A DNA stretch of 64,000 nucleotides from Streptomyces spinoverrucosus (GTDB taxonomy: Bacteria > Actinomycetota > Actinomycetes > Streptomycetales > Streptomycetaceae). The number at the start of each line of letters is the position of its first letter. The stretch's first letter is position 1. The notes beneath the pieces are model-generated. The model saw only the letters and a program-made list of their open reading frames with translations. It was not told where the DNA came from and did no database searches. Positions 8,569 through 18,376 of this stretch are shown here, in pieces. The translations under genes were made by a program, and so were the position numbers. The stretch spans positions 7,763,507 to 7,827,506 of the forward strand of contig NZ_JADPZX010000001.1 of NCBI RefSeq assembly GCF_015712165.1, written 5' to 3'.

Positions 8569-9732
8569 ATGAGGTTGCTGCACACTTCCGACTGGCACCT
8601 CGGCCGGGCGTTCCACCGGGTGAGCATGCTTGGCGCCCAGGCCGAGTTCATCGGCCACCTCGTCACAACCGTGCGCGAGCGCGACATCGACGCGGTGGTC
8701 GTGTCGGGAGACGTCTACGACCGGGCAGTGCCGCCGCTGGCCGCGGTGGAGCTGTTCGACGACGCCCTGCACCGGCTCGCCGACCTCGGGGTGCCGACGG
8801 TGATGATCTCCGGGAACCACGACTCGGCCCGCCGTCTCGGGGTCGGCGCCGGGCTGATCGGGCGGGCGGGCATCCATCTGCGCACCGAGCCGTCGGCGTG
8901 CGGCACACCGGTGGTGCTTCAGGACGGGTTCGGCGAGGTGGCTTTCTACGGGCTGCCGTATCTCGAACCCGCCCTGGTGAAGGACGAGTTCGGCGTGGAG
9001 AAGGCCGGTCACGAGACGGTGCTCGCCGCCGCCATGGAGCGGGTCCGGGCCGACCTCGCCGCACGCGCGCGTGGCACGCGGTCCGTCGTCCTCGCGCACG
9101 CCTTCGTCACCGGCGGCGAGGCCAGCGACAGCGAGCGGGACATCACCGTCGGCGGGGTGGCGGCGGTGCCGTCCGGCGTCTTCGACGGGGTGGACTACGT
9201 GGCGCTGGGGCATCTGCACGGCTGCCAGACCATCACCGAACGCGTGCGCTACTCCGGTTCCCCGCTGGCGTACTCCTTCTCGGAGGCCGAGCACCGCAAG
9301 AGCATGTGGCTCGTCGACCTCGACGCCGGGGGAGCCGTCACCGCCGAGCGGCTCTACTGCCCGGTGCCGCGTCCCCTGGCCCGGATCCGGGGGCCGCTGG
9401 AGGAACTGCTCGCCGATCCGTCCCTCGACCGGCACGAGGAGGCGTGGGTCGAGGCGACCCTCACCGACCCGGTCCGCCCGGCCGACCCCATGGCCCGCCT
9501 CACCGAGCGCTTCCCGCACACCCTCAGCCTCGCCTTCGCCCCCGAGCGCGCCGCCGACGAGCCCGGGACGTCGTACGCCGGCCGCCTCGCGGACCGCAGC
9601 GACCAGCAGATCGCCGAGGACTTCGTGGCGCACGTGCGCGGGGCGGGGCCCGACGAGCACGAACAGGCGGTGTTGCGGGACGCGTTCGACGCCGTGCGCG
9701 CGGACCGGACCCTGCGGGAGGTGGCCCGGTGA
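8569..9732 (+). CDS. sbcD: SbcCD exonuclease, SbcD (Mre11-like) nuclease subunit
   Basis: The 387-residue protein is a calcineurin-like metallophosphoesterase. Metal-binding motifs appear in order: DWH at 8-10, GD at 47-48, GNHD at 82-85 and HLH at 215-217. With SbcC it forms the Mre11-Rad50-like complex that cuts hairpins and protein-blocked DNA ends and clears palindromes at replication forks. The stop codon overlaps the GTG start of sbcC, so the two are translationally coupled. The start has only a weak ribosome site. Confidence 0.95.
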   Translation: MRLLHTSDWHLGRAFHRVSMLGAQAEFIGHLVTTVRERDIDAVVVSGDVYDRAVPPLAAVELFDDALHRLADLGVPTVMISGNHDSARRLGVGAGLIGRAGIHLRTEPSACGTPVVLQDGFGEVAFYGLPYLEPALVKDEFGVEKAGHETVLAAAMERVRADLAARARGTRSVVLAHAFVTGGEASDSERDITVGGVAAVPSGVFDGVDYVALGHLHGCQTITERVRYSGSPLAYSFSEAEHRKSMWLVDLDAGGAVTAERLYCPVPRPLARIRGPLEELLADPSLDRHEEAWVEATLTDPVRPADPMARLTERFPHTLSLAFAPERAADEPGTSYAGRLADRSDQQIAEDFVAHVRGAGPDEHEQAVLRDAFDAVRADRTLREVAR

Positions 9733-12719
9733 GGCTGCACCGGCTCGACATCACCGCCTTCGGCCCCTTCGGCGGCTCCCAGAGCGTCGACTTCGACGCA
9801 CTGTCCACGGCGGGACTCTTCCTGCTGCACGGACCGACCGGCGCGGGCAAGACCTCCGTCCTCGACGCCGTGTGCTACGCCCTGTACGGCTCCGTACCGG
9901 GCGCCCGGCAGAACGGCCAGGGCACCGCCCTGCGCAGCGACCACGCCGCGCCCGGCACGCGCACCTCCGTGACGCTCGAACTCACCGTCGCCGGACGCCG
10001 GTTGGAGATCACGCGGCAGCCGCCCTGGGAGCGCCCCAAGAAGCGCGGCACGGGCACCACGCTGGACAAGGCGCAGACATGGCTGCGCGAGTACGACGCC
10101 GGCTCCTGGAAGGACCTCAGCCGCTCCCACCAGGAGATCGGCGAGGAGATCACCCAGCTGCTCGGCATGAGCCGTGAGCAGTTCTGCCAGGTGGTCCTGC
10201 TGCCGCAGGGCGACTTCGCCCGGTTCCTGCGCGCCGACGCCGAGGCCCGCGGCCGGCTGCTGGGCCGTCTCTTCGACACCCACCGGTTCGCGGAGGTCGA
10301 GCAGCGGCTCGCGGAGCGCCGGCGTGCCACCGAGGCGGGCGTGCGCGACGGCGACGCGGAGCTGCTGGCCGACGCCCACCGCATGCAGCAGGCGTCGGGC
10401 GAGGCGATGGAGCTGCCCGAGCTGGCGCCCGGTGACCCGGGACTGGCCGAGGCCGTGCTGAGCGCCGCCGCCGTCGCACGGAGCACCGCGCGGGAACAGC
10501 TGACGGTCGCCCGGTGCGGGCTCGCCGCCGCCGAGTCCGCCCAGGCGGCTGCCGACCGTGCCCTCGACGACGTACGCGAAGTGGCGCGTCTGCAACGCAG
10601 GTTCGCGGACGCGCGGGAGCGGGCCCGGCAGCTGGAGGAGCGGGGCGACGCCCACCGGACGGACCGACAGCGCCTGGAGCGGGCCCGGAAGGCGGAGGCG
10701 GTCGCGCCCGCGCTGGAGCTGCGGGAGTCGGCCGACGCCGAGCACCGTGCGGCGGCTGCGGCGGAGACACGCGCGCGTGCGGCGCTGCCGGAGAGCTTCG
10801 CCGAGGCGGGCGCGGCCGGGCTCGCGGCCGCCGCGCGCCGGACCGCCGAGGAGCTGGGCGGGCTCGACGCCGCCCGCCGGGCCGAGCGGCGGCTGGCCGA
10901 CGTCCGCGCCGAGCGCGCCGACCTGGACCGGCAGGAGCGCGCCGACGAGGACGTGCGGCACGAGGCCGAACTCTGGCTCGCCGGGTGGGAAGCGACCCGC
11001 ACCGGCCTCCAGGACCGTGTCGACGCCGCTCAGGAGGCCGCCTACCGGGCCGAGCAACTGGCCGTGCGCCGCGAGCCGGTGCAGCAGCGGCTCGGCGCCG
11101 CCCGGATACGCGACCAGCTGGCCGGGGACACCGAGGCGGCCCACAAGCAGGCCCTCGCCTCGGGCGACCGGGCGCTCAAGGCGCGTGCGCACTGGCTCGA
11201 CCTGAAGGAACAGCGTCTCAACGGCATCGCCGCCGAACTGGCCGCCAATCTCCAGGACGGCGAACCCTGCGCGGTCTGCGGCGCCACCGAACACCCCGCC
11301 CCGGCACGGAGGGTCGCCGGGCACGTCGACCGGGAGGCCGAGGAGCGGGCACTCGCCGCCTACCAGCGCTCGGAGGATGCACACGCCGAGGACGAGCGGC
11401 GCCTGGGCGTCGTACGAGAGGCGCTGGCCGCCGCGACCGCCGAGGCGGGCGACACGCCGACCGGCCAACTCGTCGAAGAAGCCGAGGAGTTGGAGCGGCT
11501 GCACGCGCAGGCTCGGCAGGAGGCGTCCCGGCTGCATGCCGCGCGCGAAGAGCTGCGCCGGGCCGAACAGGAGCACGAGCGCAGGACCGCCGCGCGCCGG
11601 GAGGCCGAGCTGAGGGCGGCGTCCCGGCTGGCCCGCCGGGAGGCCCTGGAACGGGAGAGGACGTCCCTGGAGGGGGAGTTGGCGCAGGCGCGGGGCTCCT
11701 CCGGGAGCGTGGCCGCGCGCGCCGCCGAACTCGAGGGCCGGGCCGCCCGGCTCACCGAGGCGGCCGAGGCCGTCCGGCACGCCGAGGACACCGCCCAGCG
11801 TCTCAAGGACGCCGACGCCCGCCTCGCCGACGCCGCCTTCCGCGCCGGTTTCGACACCCCGCAGGTCGCGGCCGCCGCCCTGCTGGACGCCGCCACCCAC
11901 CGCGAGCTGCAACGACGGCTCGACGCCCGGCAGGCCGAGGAGGCCGCCGTACGGGCCGTCCTCGCCGAGGCCGAGACCGCGGCCGCCGCCCAGCAGCCGC
12001 CCGCCGACCTCGCCGCGGCCGAGGCGGCCGCCGCCGCGGCGGGCCGGCGGGTGCGCGACGCCGCCTCCGCGTGCGATGCCGCCGCCCGCCGCTGCGCCGA
12101 ACTCGACCGGCTGTCCGCCCGGGCCGCCGCCGGGGTACGACGGCTGGGGCCGCTGCGCGAGGAGTACGACCGGGTGGCCCGGCTGGCCGGGCTCGCGGCC
12201 GGCACCTCCGCCGAGAACGAACGCCGGATGCGCCTGGAGTCGTACGTCCTCGCGGCCCGCCTGGAGCAGGTGGCGGCCGCCGCGACCGTACGGCTGCAAC
12301 GGATGTCGTCCGGCCGCTACACGCTCGTCCACTCCGACGACCGGTCGGGGCGCGGGCGCAGTGGCCTCGGGCTGCATGTCGTCGACGCCTGGACCGGGCG
12401 GGAGCGGGACACGTCGACGCTGTCGGGCGGCGAGACGTTCTTCGCCTCGCTCGCCCTCGCCCTCGGCCTCGCGGACGTCGTCACGGACGAGGCGGGCGGG
12501 GTGCGGCTGGACACCCTCTTCATCGACGAGGGATTCGGCAGCCTCGACGACCAGACGCTGGACGAGGTGCTGGACGTGCTCGACTCACTGCGCGAGCGGG
12601 ACCGCAGTGTCGGCATCGTGAGTCATGTGGCCGACCTGCGGCGGCGGATTCACGCGCAGCTGGAGGTGGTGAAGGGGAGGTCGGGGTCGGCGCTGCGGCA
12701 GCGCGACGTCGGTCATTGA
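9729..12719 (+). CDS. sbcC: SbcCD exonuclease, SbcC (Rad50-like) ATPase subunit
   Basis: The 996-residue SMC-like protein has an N-terminal Walker A (GPTGAGKT, 35-42), a long Ala/Glu/Arg-rich coiled coil broken by the zinc-hook motif CAVC (C514 and C517), and a C-terminal ATPase half with signature LSGGE near 898 and Walker B Asp933-Glu934. The hook dimerises two coiled coils and the head drives SbcD. The GTG at 9729 overlaps the sbcD stop by 3 nt. Its end overlaps the convergent Lrp gene by 7 nt. Confidence 0.95.
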   Translation: MRLHRLDITAFGPFGGSQSVDFDALSTAGLFLLHGPTGAGKTSVLDAVCYALYGSVPGARQNGQGTALRSDHAAPGTRTSVTLELTVAGRRLEITRQPPWERPKKRGTGTTLDKAQTWLREYDAGSWKDLSRSHQEIGEEITQLLGMSREQFCQVVLLPQGDFARFLRADAEARGRLLGRLFDTHRFAEVEQRLAERRRATEAGVRDGDAELLADAHRMQQASGEAMELPELAPGDPGLAEAVLSAAAVARSTAREQLTVARCGLAAAESAQAAADRALDDVREVARLQRRFADARERARQLEERGDAHRTDRQRLERARKAEAVAPALELRESADAEHRAAAAAETRARAALPESFAEAGAAGLAAAARRTAEELGGLDAARRAERRLADVRAERADLDRQERADEDVRHEAELWLAGWEATRTGLQDRVDAAQEAAYRAEQLAVRREPVQQRLGAARIRDQLAGDTEAAHKQALASGDRALKARAHWLDLKEQRLNGIAAELAANLQDGEPCAVCGATEHPAPARRVAGHVDREAEERALAAYQRSEDAHAEDERRLGVVREALAAATAEAGDTPTGQLVEEAEELERLHAQARQEASRLHAAREELRRAEQEHERRTAARREAELRAASRLARREALERERTSLEGELAQARGSSGSVAARAAELEGRAARLTEAAEAVRHAEDTAQRLKDADARLADAAFRAGFDTPQVAAAALLDAATHRELQRRLDARQAEEAAVRAVLAEAETAAAAQQPPADLAAAEAAAAAAGRRVRDAASACDAAARRCAELDRLSARAAAGVRRLGPLREEYDRVARLAGLAAGTSAENERRMRLESYVLAARLEQVAAAATVRLQRMSSGRYTLVHSDDRSGRGRSGLGLHVVDAWTGRERDTSTLSGGETFFASLALALGLADVVTDEAGGVRLDTLFIDEGFGSLDDQTLDEVLDVLDSLRERDRSVGIVSHVADLRRRIHAQLEVVKGRSGSALRQRDVGH

Positions 12720-13159
12720 CCCAGGGGGCGCCTGGGCAGGGGAGAGGAGTACACGACGCTCGTCGTCACCGAGCCCAGCGCGCCGATCCTGCCCGACACC
12801 TCCTCCAGGTGACGCATCGAGCGGGCGGCGACCTTGATGACGAAGCAGTCGTCGCCCGTCACGTGGTGCGCCTCAAGGATCTCGGGCGTCGCGGCGACGA
12901 GGTCGTGGAACGGCTTGTAGTTGCCGGTCGGATAGCGCAGCCGGACGAACGCCAGGATCGGCAGCCCCAGCCGCTCGGGGTCCACGACGGCGGCGTAACC
13001 CTGGATGACGCCCGCCTCCTCCAGCCGCCGCACCCGCTCGGTGACCGCGCTCGCGGACATGGAGACGGCCCGCGCCAGCTCGGCGAAGCTGGCCCGGCCC
13101 TCCCGCTGGAGGACGTCGAGGATGCGCCAGTCGGTGGCGTCCGGGGAAAACGCGGTCAT
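12713..13159 (-). CDS. Lrp/AsnC-family regulator
   Basis: This 148-residue protein has the family layout: an N-terminal helix-turn-helix (about 8-50, ending in RRLEEAGVIQGY) and a RAM ligand-binding domain. Lrp-type proteins sense amino acids or related metabolites as octamers. It is divergent from a rhodanese gene 93 nt away, which is its likely target. ATG 13159 is chosen because the helix-turn-helix starts a few residues after it. Confidence 0.9.
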   Translation of the reverse strand: MTAFSPDATDWRILDVLQREGRASFAELARAVSMSASAVTERVRRLEEAGVIQGYAAVVDPERLGLPILAFVRLRYPTGNYKPFHDLVAATPEILEAHHVTGDDCFVIKVAARSMRHLEEVSGRIGALGSVTTSVVYSSPLPRRPLGQ

Positions 13160-13225
13160 CCCGGATGGATAGCAGGGCAAGCCCCGGCTGATCAAGGGGA
13201 ACGCCGGGGATTGTTCCTTCAGTGA

Positions 13226-13235
13226 GTTGATCAAC
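13226..13235. promoter_or_regulatory. Palindrome in the Lrp/rhodanese divergent promoter
   Basis: GTTGATCAAC lies 17 nt before the rhodanese start, and a related GCTGATCAAGG occurs at about 13187. Paired imperfect copies between divergent genes fit an Lrp-type operator. Confidence 0.4.
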
Positions 13236-13252
13236 GGCCGTAGTTTTCTGCC

Positions 13253-13732
13253 ATGACCTCGAACACCACCGTCAACCCCGTCCTGCGCGTCGCCCCGGCC
13301 ACCCCCGACGAGGCCGCCGCCTACTTCCGCGCGAGCCTCGCCTTCCACGCCGACGTCTCCGACGTGGCCGCCGCACTCGCGGCGGGCGGCGATCCCGGGT
13401 TCGTCGTCGTGGACTCCCGCTCGACCGAATCCTGGGACCAGGGCCACATCCCCGGCGCGATCCACCTCCCCACCGCGCTCATCCCCGAGCAGGCCGAGCA
13501 CCTCCTCGACAAGTCCGTGCCGGTGGTGACGTACTGCTGGGGACCCGGCTGCAACGGCGCCACCCGGGCCGCGCTCGCCCTCGCCGAACTCGGCTATCAG
13601 GTCAAGGAGATGCTCGGCGGCTTCGAGTACTGGGCGCGCGAGGGCTTCGAGTACGAGACCTGGCAGGGGCGTGAGCGGCGGGCCGCCGATCCGCTGACGG
13701 CGCCGGTGGACGCGGAGGACTGCGGGTGCTGA
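13253..13732 (+). CDS. Rhodanese-like sulfurtransferase
   Basis: The 159-residue single-domain rhodanese has the acidic entry motif VVDSRS and an active-site loop YCWGPGCNGA. This loop has two Cys, and the second sits where the persulfide-forming Cys is expected. Rhodaneses carry sulfane sulfur to acceptors such as cyanide or thiols. The Cys-rich tail ending CGC is unusual for the family and could bind metal. The divergent Lrp gene suggests control by a sulfur amino acid, which is an inference. Confidence 0.88.
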   Translation: MTSNTTVNPVLRVAPATPDEAAAYFRASLAFHADVSDVAAALAAGGDPGFVVVDSRSTESWDQGHIPGAIHLPTALIPEQAEHLLDKSVPVVTYCWGPGCNGATRAALALAELGYQVKEMLGGFEYWAREGFEYETWQGRERRAADPLTAPVDAEDCGC

Positions 13733-13799
13733 GGGCCCGTCCCTCGGTGGTGTGAAAACCGCGTGCGTCCCGCCCCCTCGTCGCCCATCATGATCGACC

Positions 13800-14633
13800 A
13801 TGCCTCACCTGCCGCATCCCTCCCCCGAAGACCTCCGCCGCGACCCCCTGCCCCTGCGCGGCCGTACGGCCCTGGTCACCGGGGCCAGCAGGCGCGGTGG
13901 CATCGGCCATGCCGTGGCCCGGCGGCTCGCCGCGTACGGCGCGAGCGTCTATCTGCACCACCATGTGCCGCACGACGCCGCCATGCCCTGGGGCGCCGAC
14001 CGGATCGAGGACGTGGTCGCCTCCGTGCGGGCGGCCGCCGGTGACCCGGAGGCGCTGGTCGTCGCCGGTCCCGGCGATCTCGCCGATCCGGCCGCGCCCG
14101 CCGAGCTGATCGCCACGGCCACGGCGGCGCTCGGCGGACGGCTGGACATCCTCGTCGCCAATCACGCCCTCAGCGGATCCGACGGGCCGCTCGACGCGAT
14201 CGACGCCGCCATGCTCGACACGCACTGGGCGGTCGACACCCGGTCGGTGCTGCTTCTGATCCAGGCCTACGCCCGGCAGCCGAACCGACCCCGGGCAGGG
14301 CGCGTGGTGATGATGACGTCGGGGCAGGACATCGCGGGCGGAATGCCCGGCGAGATCGCCTACGCCCTCCAGAAGGGCGCGCTCGCCTCGATCACGCGTT
14401 CGCTGGCGACGACGCTCGCCGAGCAGGGGGTCACGGTGAACACCGTCAACCCGGGGCCCGTCGACACGGACTACATGATCGGCGAGGACTACGCGGCCGT
14501 CGCCGCGCGTTTCCCCGCCGGACGGTGGGGCATGCCCGACGACCCGGCCCGCCTCATCGCCTGGCTCGCGACGGACGAGGCGGACTGGGTCACCGGTCAG
14601 GTGATCAACTCCGAGGGCGGTTTCCGGCGTTGA
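13800..14633 (+). CDS. Short-chain dehydrogenase/reductase
   Basis: The 277-residue classical SDR has the cofactor loop TGASRRGGIG at 27-36, the NAG-like segment VANHA, and catalytic Tyr188 and Lys192 (YALQK). It reads NPGPVDT after the active site, the usual nicotinamide-binding region. It resembles FabG-type 3-oxoacyl reductases in length, but the substrate cannot be assigned. No cluster of related genes surrounds it; it converges on the DUF885 gene with a 17-nt gap. Confidence 0.85.
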   Translation: MPHLPHPSPEDLRRDPLPLRGRTALVTGASRRGGIGHAVARRLAAYGASVYLHHHVPHDAAMPWGADRIEDVVASVRAAAGDPEALVVAGPGDLADPAAPAELIATATAALGGRLDILVANHALSGSDGPLDAIDAAMLDTHWAVDTRSVLLLIQAYARQPNRPRAGRVVMMTSGQDIAGGMPGEIAYALQKGALASITRSLATTLAEQGVTVNTVNPGPVDTDYMIGEDYAAVAARFPAGRWGMPDDPARLIAWLATDEADWVTGQVINSEGGFRR

Positions 14634-14650
14634 TCGTCAGGGGGTGACCG

Positions 14651-16341
14651 TCAGAGGCGCGACAGCTCGTCCACCAGGTCGTCCAGGCCCAGGGAGCCCT
14701 GGGAGAGGGCGGCCATGTGCCAGGCCTTGAGGTCGAAGGCGTCGCCGTGCCGCTCGCGGGCGTTCTCGCGGCCCAGCAGCCAGGCGCGTTCGCCCAGCTT
14801 GTAGCCGATCGCCTGGCCGGGGATCGTGAGGTAGCGGGTCAGCTCGCTCTCCACGTAGTCGGCCGGGCGGCTGCTGTGCGCGCCGAAGAACTCCTGCGCC
14901 AGCTCGGGGGTCCAGCGCTCACCCGGGTGGAAGGGAGAGTCCGCCGGGATCTCCAGCTCCAGGTGCATACCGATGTCGACGATGACCCGGGCCGCCCGCA
15001 TCATCTGCGCGTCGAGGTAGCCCAGCCGCTGCTCCGGGTCGGTGAGGAAGCCGAGCTCGTCCATCAGACGCTCCGCGTACAGCGCCCAGCCCTCGGCGTT
15101 GGCGCTGACGCCGCCGACGGTGGCCTGGTAGCGGGAGAGGTTGCCGGCCACGTGCGTCCACTGCGCGAGCTGGAGGTGATGGCCGGGGACGCCCTCGTGG
15201 TACCAGGTCGACACCAGGTCGTAGACCGGGAACCGCGTCTGGCCCATCGTCGGCAGCCACGTGCGGCCCGGGCGGGAGAAGTCCTCCGACGGGGGCGTGT
15301 AGTAGGGCGCGGCGGCGCTGCCGGGCGGGGCGATACACGACTCCACCCTCCGTACCCGCTCGGCGAGTTCGAAGTGCGTGCCGTCCAGCGCGTCCATCGC
15401 CTGATCCATCAGGCCCTGCAGCCACTGCCGGACCTCGTCGACGCCCTCGATGTGCTTGCCGTGCTCGTCGAGGTGGGCGAGCGCCACCCACGGCGTCTCG
15501 GCGCCCGGCAGGATCTTCTCGGCCTCCTGCTTCATCTCGCCGAGGATGCGGTGGAACTCCGCCCAGCCGTACGCGTACGCCTCGTCCAGGTCGAGGTCGG
15601 TGCCGTTGTAGTAGCGCGACCAGCGGGCGTACCGCTCCCGGCCCACGGTGTTCGGCGCGCCCTCGACCGTCGGCGCGTACACCTCACGCATCCAGTCCCG
15701 CAGCTCCACCACGGCCGCGGTCGCGCCACGGGCGGCCTCGTCCAGCTCCGCGCGCAGCGACTCGGGACCGGCCGAGGCGAAGTCCTCGAACCAGCCGCGC
15801 CCACTGCCGTCGGTGTCCGCCCACTCGCCGAGCTGGTCGATGAGCGTCGCCGTCGGGCGCGGGCCCGCGTACAGCTTGCGCTCCAGACCCAGCGCGAGGG
15901 ACTCGCGGTAGCCCGCCAGCGCGGCCGGTACCGCGCGCAGCCGCTCCGCGATCGCGGCCCAGTCCTCCGCCGTCTCCGCCGGCGTCACGGTGAACACCTC
16001 GCGCATCGGGTGCACGATCGTGCCCAGGTTGCCGACCGAGCGAAGCCCCTCGTCGGCCTCGTGGACGGCGAGTTCGGCGGTGAGCCGTTCGCGCAGCAGG
16101 CGCGCGCACCGGCGCTCGATGTCACTGTCCGCGCCGGGCGCGCGCTCGGCCTCGTCGAGCTTCGCGAGGGTCGCCCGCGCCAGCTCGGCGAGCGCCTCCT
16201 GGCCGCGGGCGAGATGTCGGGCAGGCGGCTCGAACTCTCCTTCACGCCGAGATAGGTACCGGTGACCGGGTCGAGGGCGATGAGCTCGTCGACGTAGGCG
16301 TCGGCGACCTCTCGGGGCAGCGGGCTCTTGGTCTGTGACAT
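14651..16341 (-). pseudogene. DUF885 family metallopeptidase-like protein, interrupted by a single-base frameshift
   Basis: The first 45 codons (from ATG 16341, MSQTKSPLP) run in one frame up to LPDISPA. The rest of the protein, about 515 residues in a different frame, resumes at GQEALAEL. Adding one G in the GGCC run at 16201-16204 joins the frames smoothly. The body has the family motif HEGVPGHH, which resembles a zinc-peptidase site, and a conserved GWALYAERLMDELG stretch. Either the gene is a very young pseudogene or the read has a one-base error; the intact codon use on both sides favours a recent event or an error. DUF885 proteins are soluble with little known about substrates. Confidence 0.85.
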
Positions 16342-16374
16342 GTGGACCATCCTCGTACGAGGGGCCACGGTGCG

Positions 16375-16866
16375 TCACCCGGATTGAGCCGAGGGCGAAG
16401 GCGGCAGCAGGGGGCCGCAGTCCCACTGCTGGAAGATCAACCGGGTCTCGACCCGGGCCACTTCACCGCGGGCGGTGAACTCGTCGAGCACCAGTCGTTG
16501 CAGATCGGCCATGTCCGCGACCGCGACATGCACCAGGTAGTCGTCGGGACCGGTGAGGTGGAAGACCGTCCGCGACTCCGGCAACGCCCGGATCCGCTCC
16601 ACGAACGGCCCCACCAGCTCCCGCCGGTGCGGCCTGACCTGCACGGACAGCAGGGCCTGCAGCCCGCGCCCCAGCTTGGCCGGATCCAGCCGCAGCTGAT
16701 GTCCGAGGATCACGCCCGCGCGGCGCAGCCGGGTCACCCGGTCCAGGCAGGTCGACGGCGCGACGCCCACCTGCGCGGCGAGGTCGCGGTAGGTCGTCCG
16801 GGCGTCGTTCTGCAACAGCCGCAGCAGATCGAGGTCCACCGGATCCAGTACGACAGATTCGGCCAT
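16375..16866 (-). CDS. Lrp/AsnC-family regulator of the divergent gamma-lyase
   Basis: The 163-residue protein has an N-terminal winged helix (LDPVDLDLLRLLQND onward) and a RAM domain containing the GPDDYLVHVAV segment typical of ligand-binding Lrp proteins. It is divergent from a PLP gamma-lyase with only 60 nt between the two starts, so both promoters overlap there. It probably controls sulfur amino acid breakdown. Confidence 0.9.
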   Translation of the reverse strand: MAESVVLDPVDLDLLRLLQNDARTTYRDLAAQVGVAPSTCLDRVTRLRRAGVILGHQLRLDPAKLGRGLQALLSVQVRPHRRELVGPFVERIRALPESRTVFHLTGPDDYLVHVAVADMADLQRLVLDEFTARGEVARVETRLIFQQWDCGPLLPPSPSAQSG

Positions 16867-16926
16867 TGGCCGAACGTAACACGGGTTCGGCTCCTTGTGA
16901 CCCGGTCGCTGTTCACTCTGCAGGGC

Positions 16927-18135
16927 ATGGACTCCGTGATCAGGGACGCCTACGACGACGTACGCACCCCATCGACAACACCGAGAGCGCTGGCCACCGA
17001 AGCCGTGCACGCCGGGCGGGACGATCTCGCCCGGCAGGGCCTGCACACCCCGCCCATAGACCTGTCCACGACTTATCCCTCGTACGACAGCCGGGCCGAG
17101 GCCGTCCGCATCGACGCCTTCGCCACCACCGGCGCCGAACCGGACGGCCCGCCCGTCTACGCCCGGCTGGGCAACCCGACCGTCGCCCGCTTCGAGACCG
17201 CCCTCGCCCGCCTCGAAGGCACCGAGTCCGCCGTCGCCTTCGCCAGCGGCATGGCCGCGCTGAGCGCGGTCCTGCTCGTACGGGCCTCCCTGGGCCTGCG
17301 CCACGTCGTGGCGGTACGGCCCCTGTACGGGTGCAGCGACCACCTCCTCACCGCCGGTCTGCTCGGCTCGGAGGTGACCTGGACCGACCCGGCCGGCATC
17401 GCGGACGCGCTGCGCCCCGACACCGGGCTCGTCCTGGTGGAGTCCCCGGCGAATCCGACCCTCGCCGAACTCGACCTACGGGCCGCCGCGCGCGCCTGCG
17501 GCTCGGTACCGCTGCTCGTCGACAACACCTTCGCCACACCCGTACTCCAGCGCCCCGCCGAACAGGGCGCGCGACTGGTCCTGCACAGTGCCACCAAGTA
17601 CCTCGGCGGGCACGGTGACGTACTCGCCGGCGTCGTCGCCTGCGACGAGGAGTTCGCGGGGCGGTTGCGGCAGGTGCGGTTCGCCACGGGCGGGGTGCTG
17701 CATCCGCTGGCCGGCTATCTGCTGCTGCGCGGGCTCGCGACCCTGCCCGTGCGGGTGCGGGCCGCGTCCGCGAACGCCGCCGAACTCGTCCGCCGCCTCG
17801 CCGCCGACCCGCGCGTCGCCCGCGTCCACTACCCGCGCATCGGCGGCGCGATGATCGCCTTCGAGGTGCATGGCGACCCGCACCAGGTCATCGCGGGCGT
17901 CCGTCTGATCACCCCCGCCGTGAGTCTCGGCAGCGTCGACACCCTCATCCAGCACCCGGCGTCCATCAGCCACCGCATCGTGGACGCGGACGACCGCCGG
18001 GGCGCCGGGGTCGGCGATCGGCTGCTCAGGCTGTCGGTGGGACTGGAGGACGTCGACGACCTCTGGGCCGATCTGGACCGTGCGCTGGGGGAGCCGGTGC
18101 AGGCGCGGGCGGCGGCCCGGGTGTGGCACGCCTGA
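16927..18135 (+). CDS. Cys/Met metabolism PLP enzyme, gamma-lyase type
   Basis: The 402-residue protein belongs to the cystathionine gamma-synthase/methionine gamma-lyase family. PLP Lys224 lies in HSATKYLGGH, and YARLGNPT and FASGMAA are the cofactor phosphate-contact regions. Family members cleave or make C-gamma-S bonds; which reaction is used here is not clear. The divergent Lrp gene points to breakdown of methionine or cystathionine. The ATG at 16927 gives about 25 residues before the conserved core TEAVHAG. Confidence 0.85.
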   Translation: MDSVIRDAYDDVRTPSTTPRALATEAVHAGRDDLARQGLHTPPIDLSTTYPSYDSRAEAVRIDAFATTGAEPDGPPVYARLGNPTVARFETALARLEGTESAVAFASGMAALSAVLLVRASLGLRHVVAVRPLYGCSDHLLTAGLLGSEVTWTDPAGIADALRPDTGLVLVESPANPTLAELDLRAAARACGSVPLLVDNTFATPVLQRPAEQGARLVLHSATKYLGGHGDVLAGVVACDEEFAGRLRQVRFATGGVLHPLAGYLLLRGLATLPVRVRAASANAAELVRRLAADPRVARVHYPRIGGAMIAFEVHGDPHQVIAGVRLITPAVSLGSVDTLIQHPASISHRIVDADDRRGAGVGDRLLRLSVGLEDVDDLWADLDRALGEPVQARAAARVWHA

Positions 18136-18182
18136 GCCGTGTGATGGCGTTGGGGGCGGTTGGGGATGGCTGGGAGCTCATG

Positions 18183-18358
18183 ACCGTGCTGCCTTGCATG
18201 ATGCCGTCGGGGGCGGCCGGGGCTTCCGTCATCGTGCTGCCCTGCGAGGGGCCGTCGGGGGCGGCCGGGGGGCGGCCGGGGCTTCCGTCATCGTGCTGCC
18301 CTGCGAGACGCCGTCGGGGGCGGCCGGAGGGCGGACCGGCGTCCGTCACCGTGCCGCC
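18183..18358. repeat. Imperfect tandem repeat between convergent genes
   Basis: About three and a half copies of a 48-nt unit built on GCCGTCGGGGGCGGCCGG and CGTGCTGCCCTGC lie between the gamma-lyase stop and the ACT-GNAT stop. Units begin near 18201, 18249 and 18308, with a partial copy at 18183. The second copy carries an internal 11-nt duplication, making it 59 nt. It looks like replication-slippage expansion in non-coding DNA. Confidence 0.85.
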
Positions 18359-18376
18359 CCCGACCCGTCGGTCAGC

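Noticed and set aside
9354..12377. 1000-residue frame opposite sbcC
   Set aside because: It is antisense to a gene with all SbcC motifs and shows Gly-rich low-complexity sequence.
18026..18349. Small repeat protein on the minus strand at the gamma-lyase end
   Set aside because: The peptide repeats only mirror the DNA tandem repeat and the frame overlaps the gamma-lyase gene. No ribosome site was seen.
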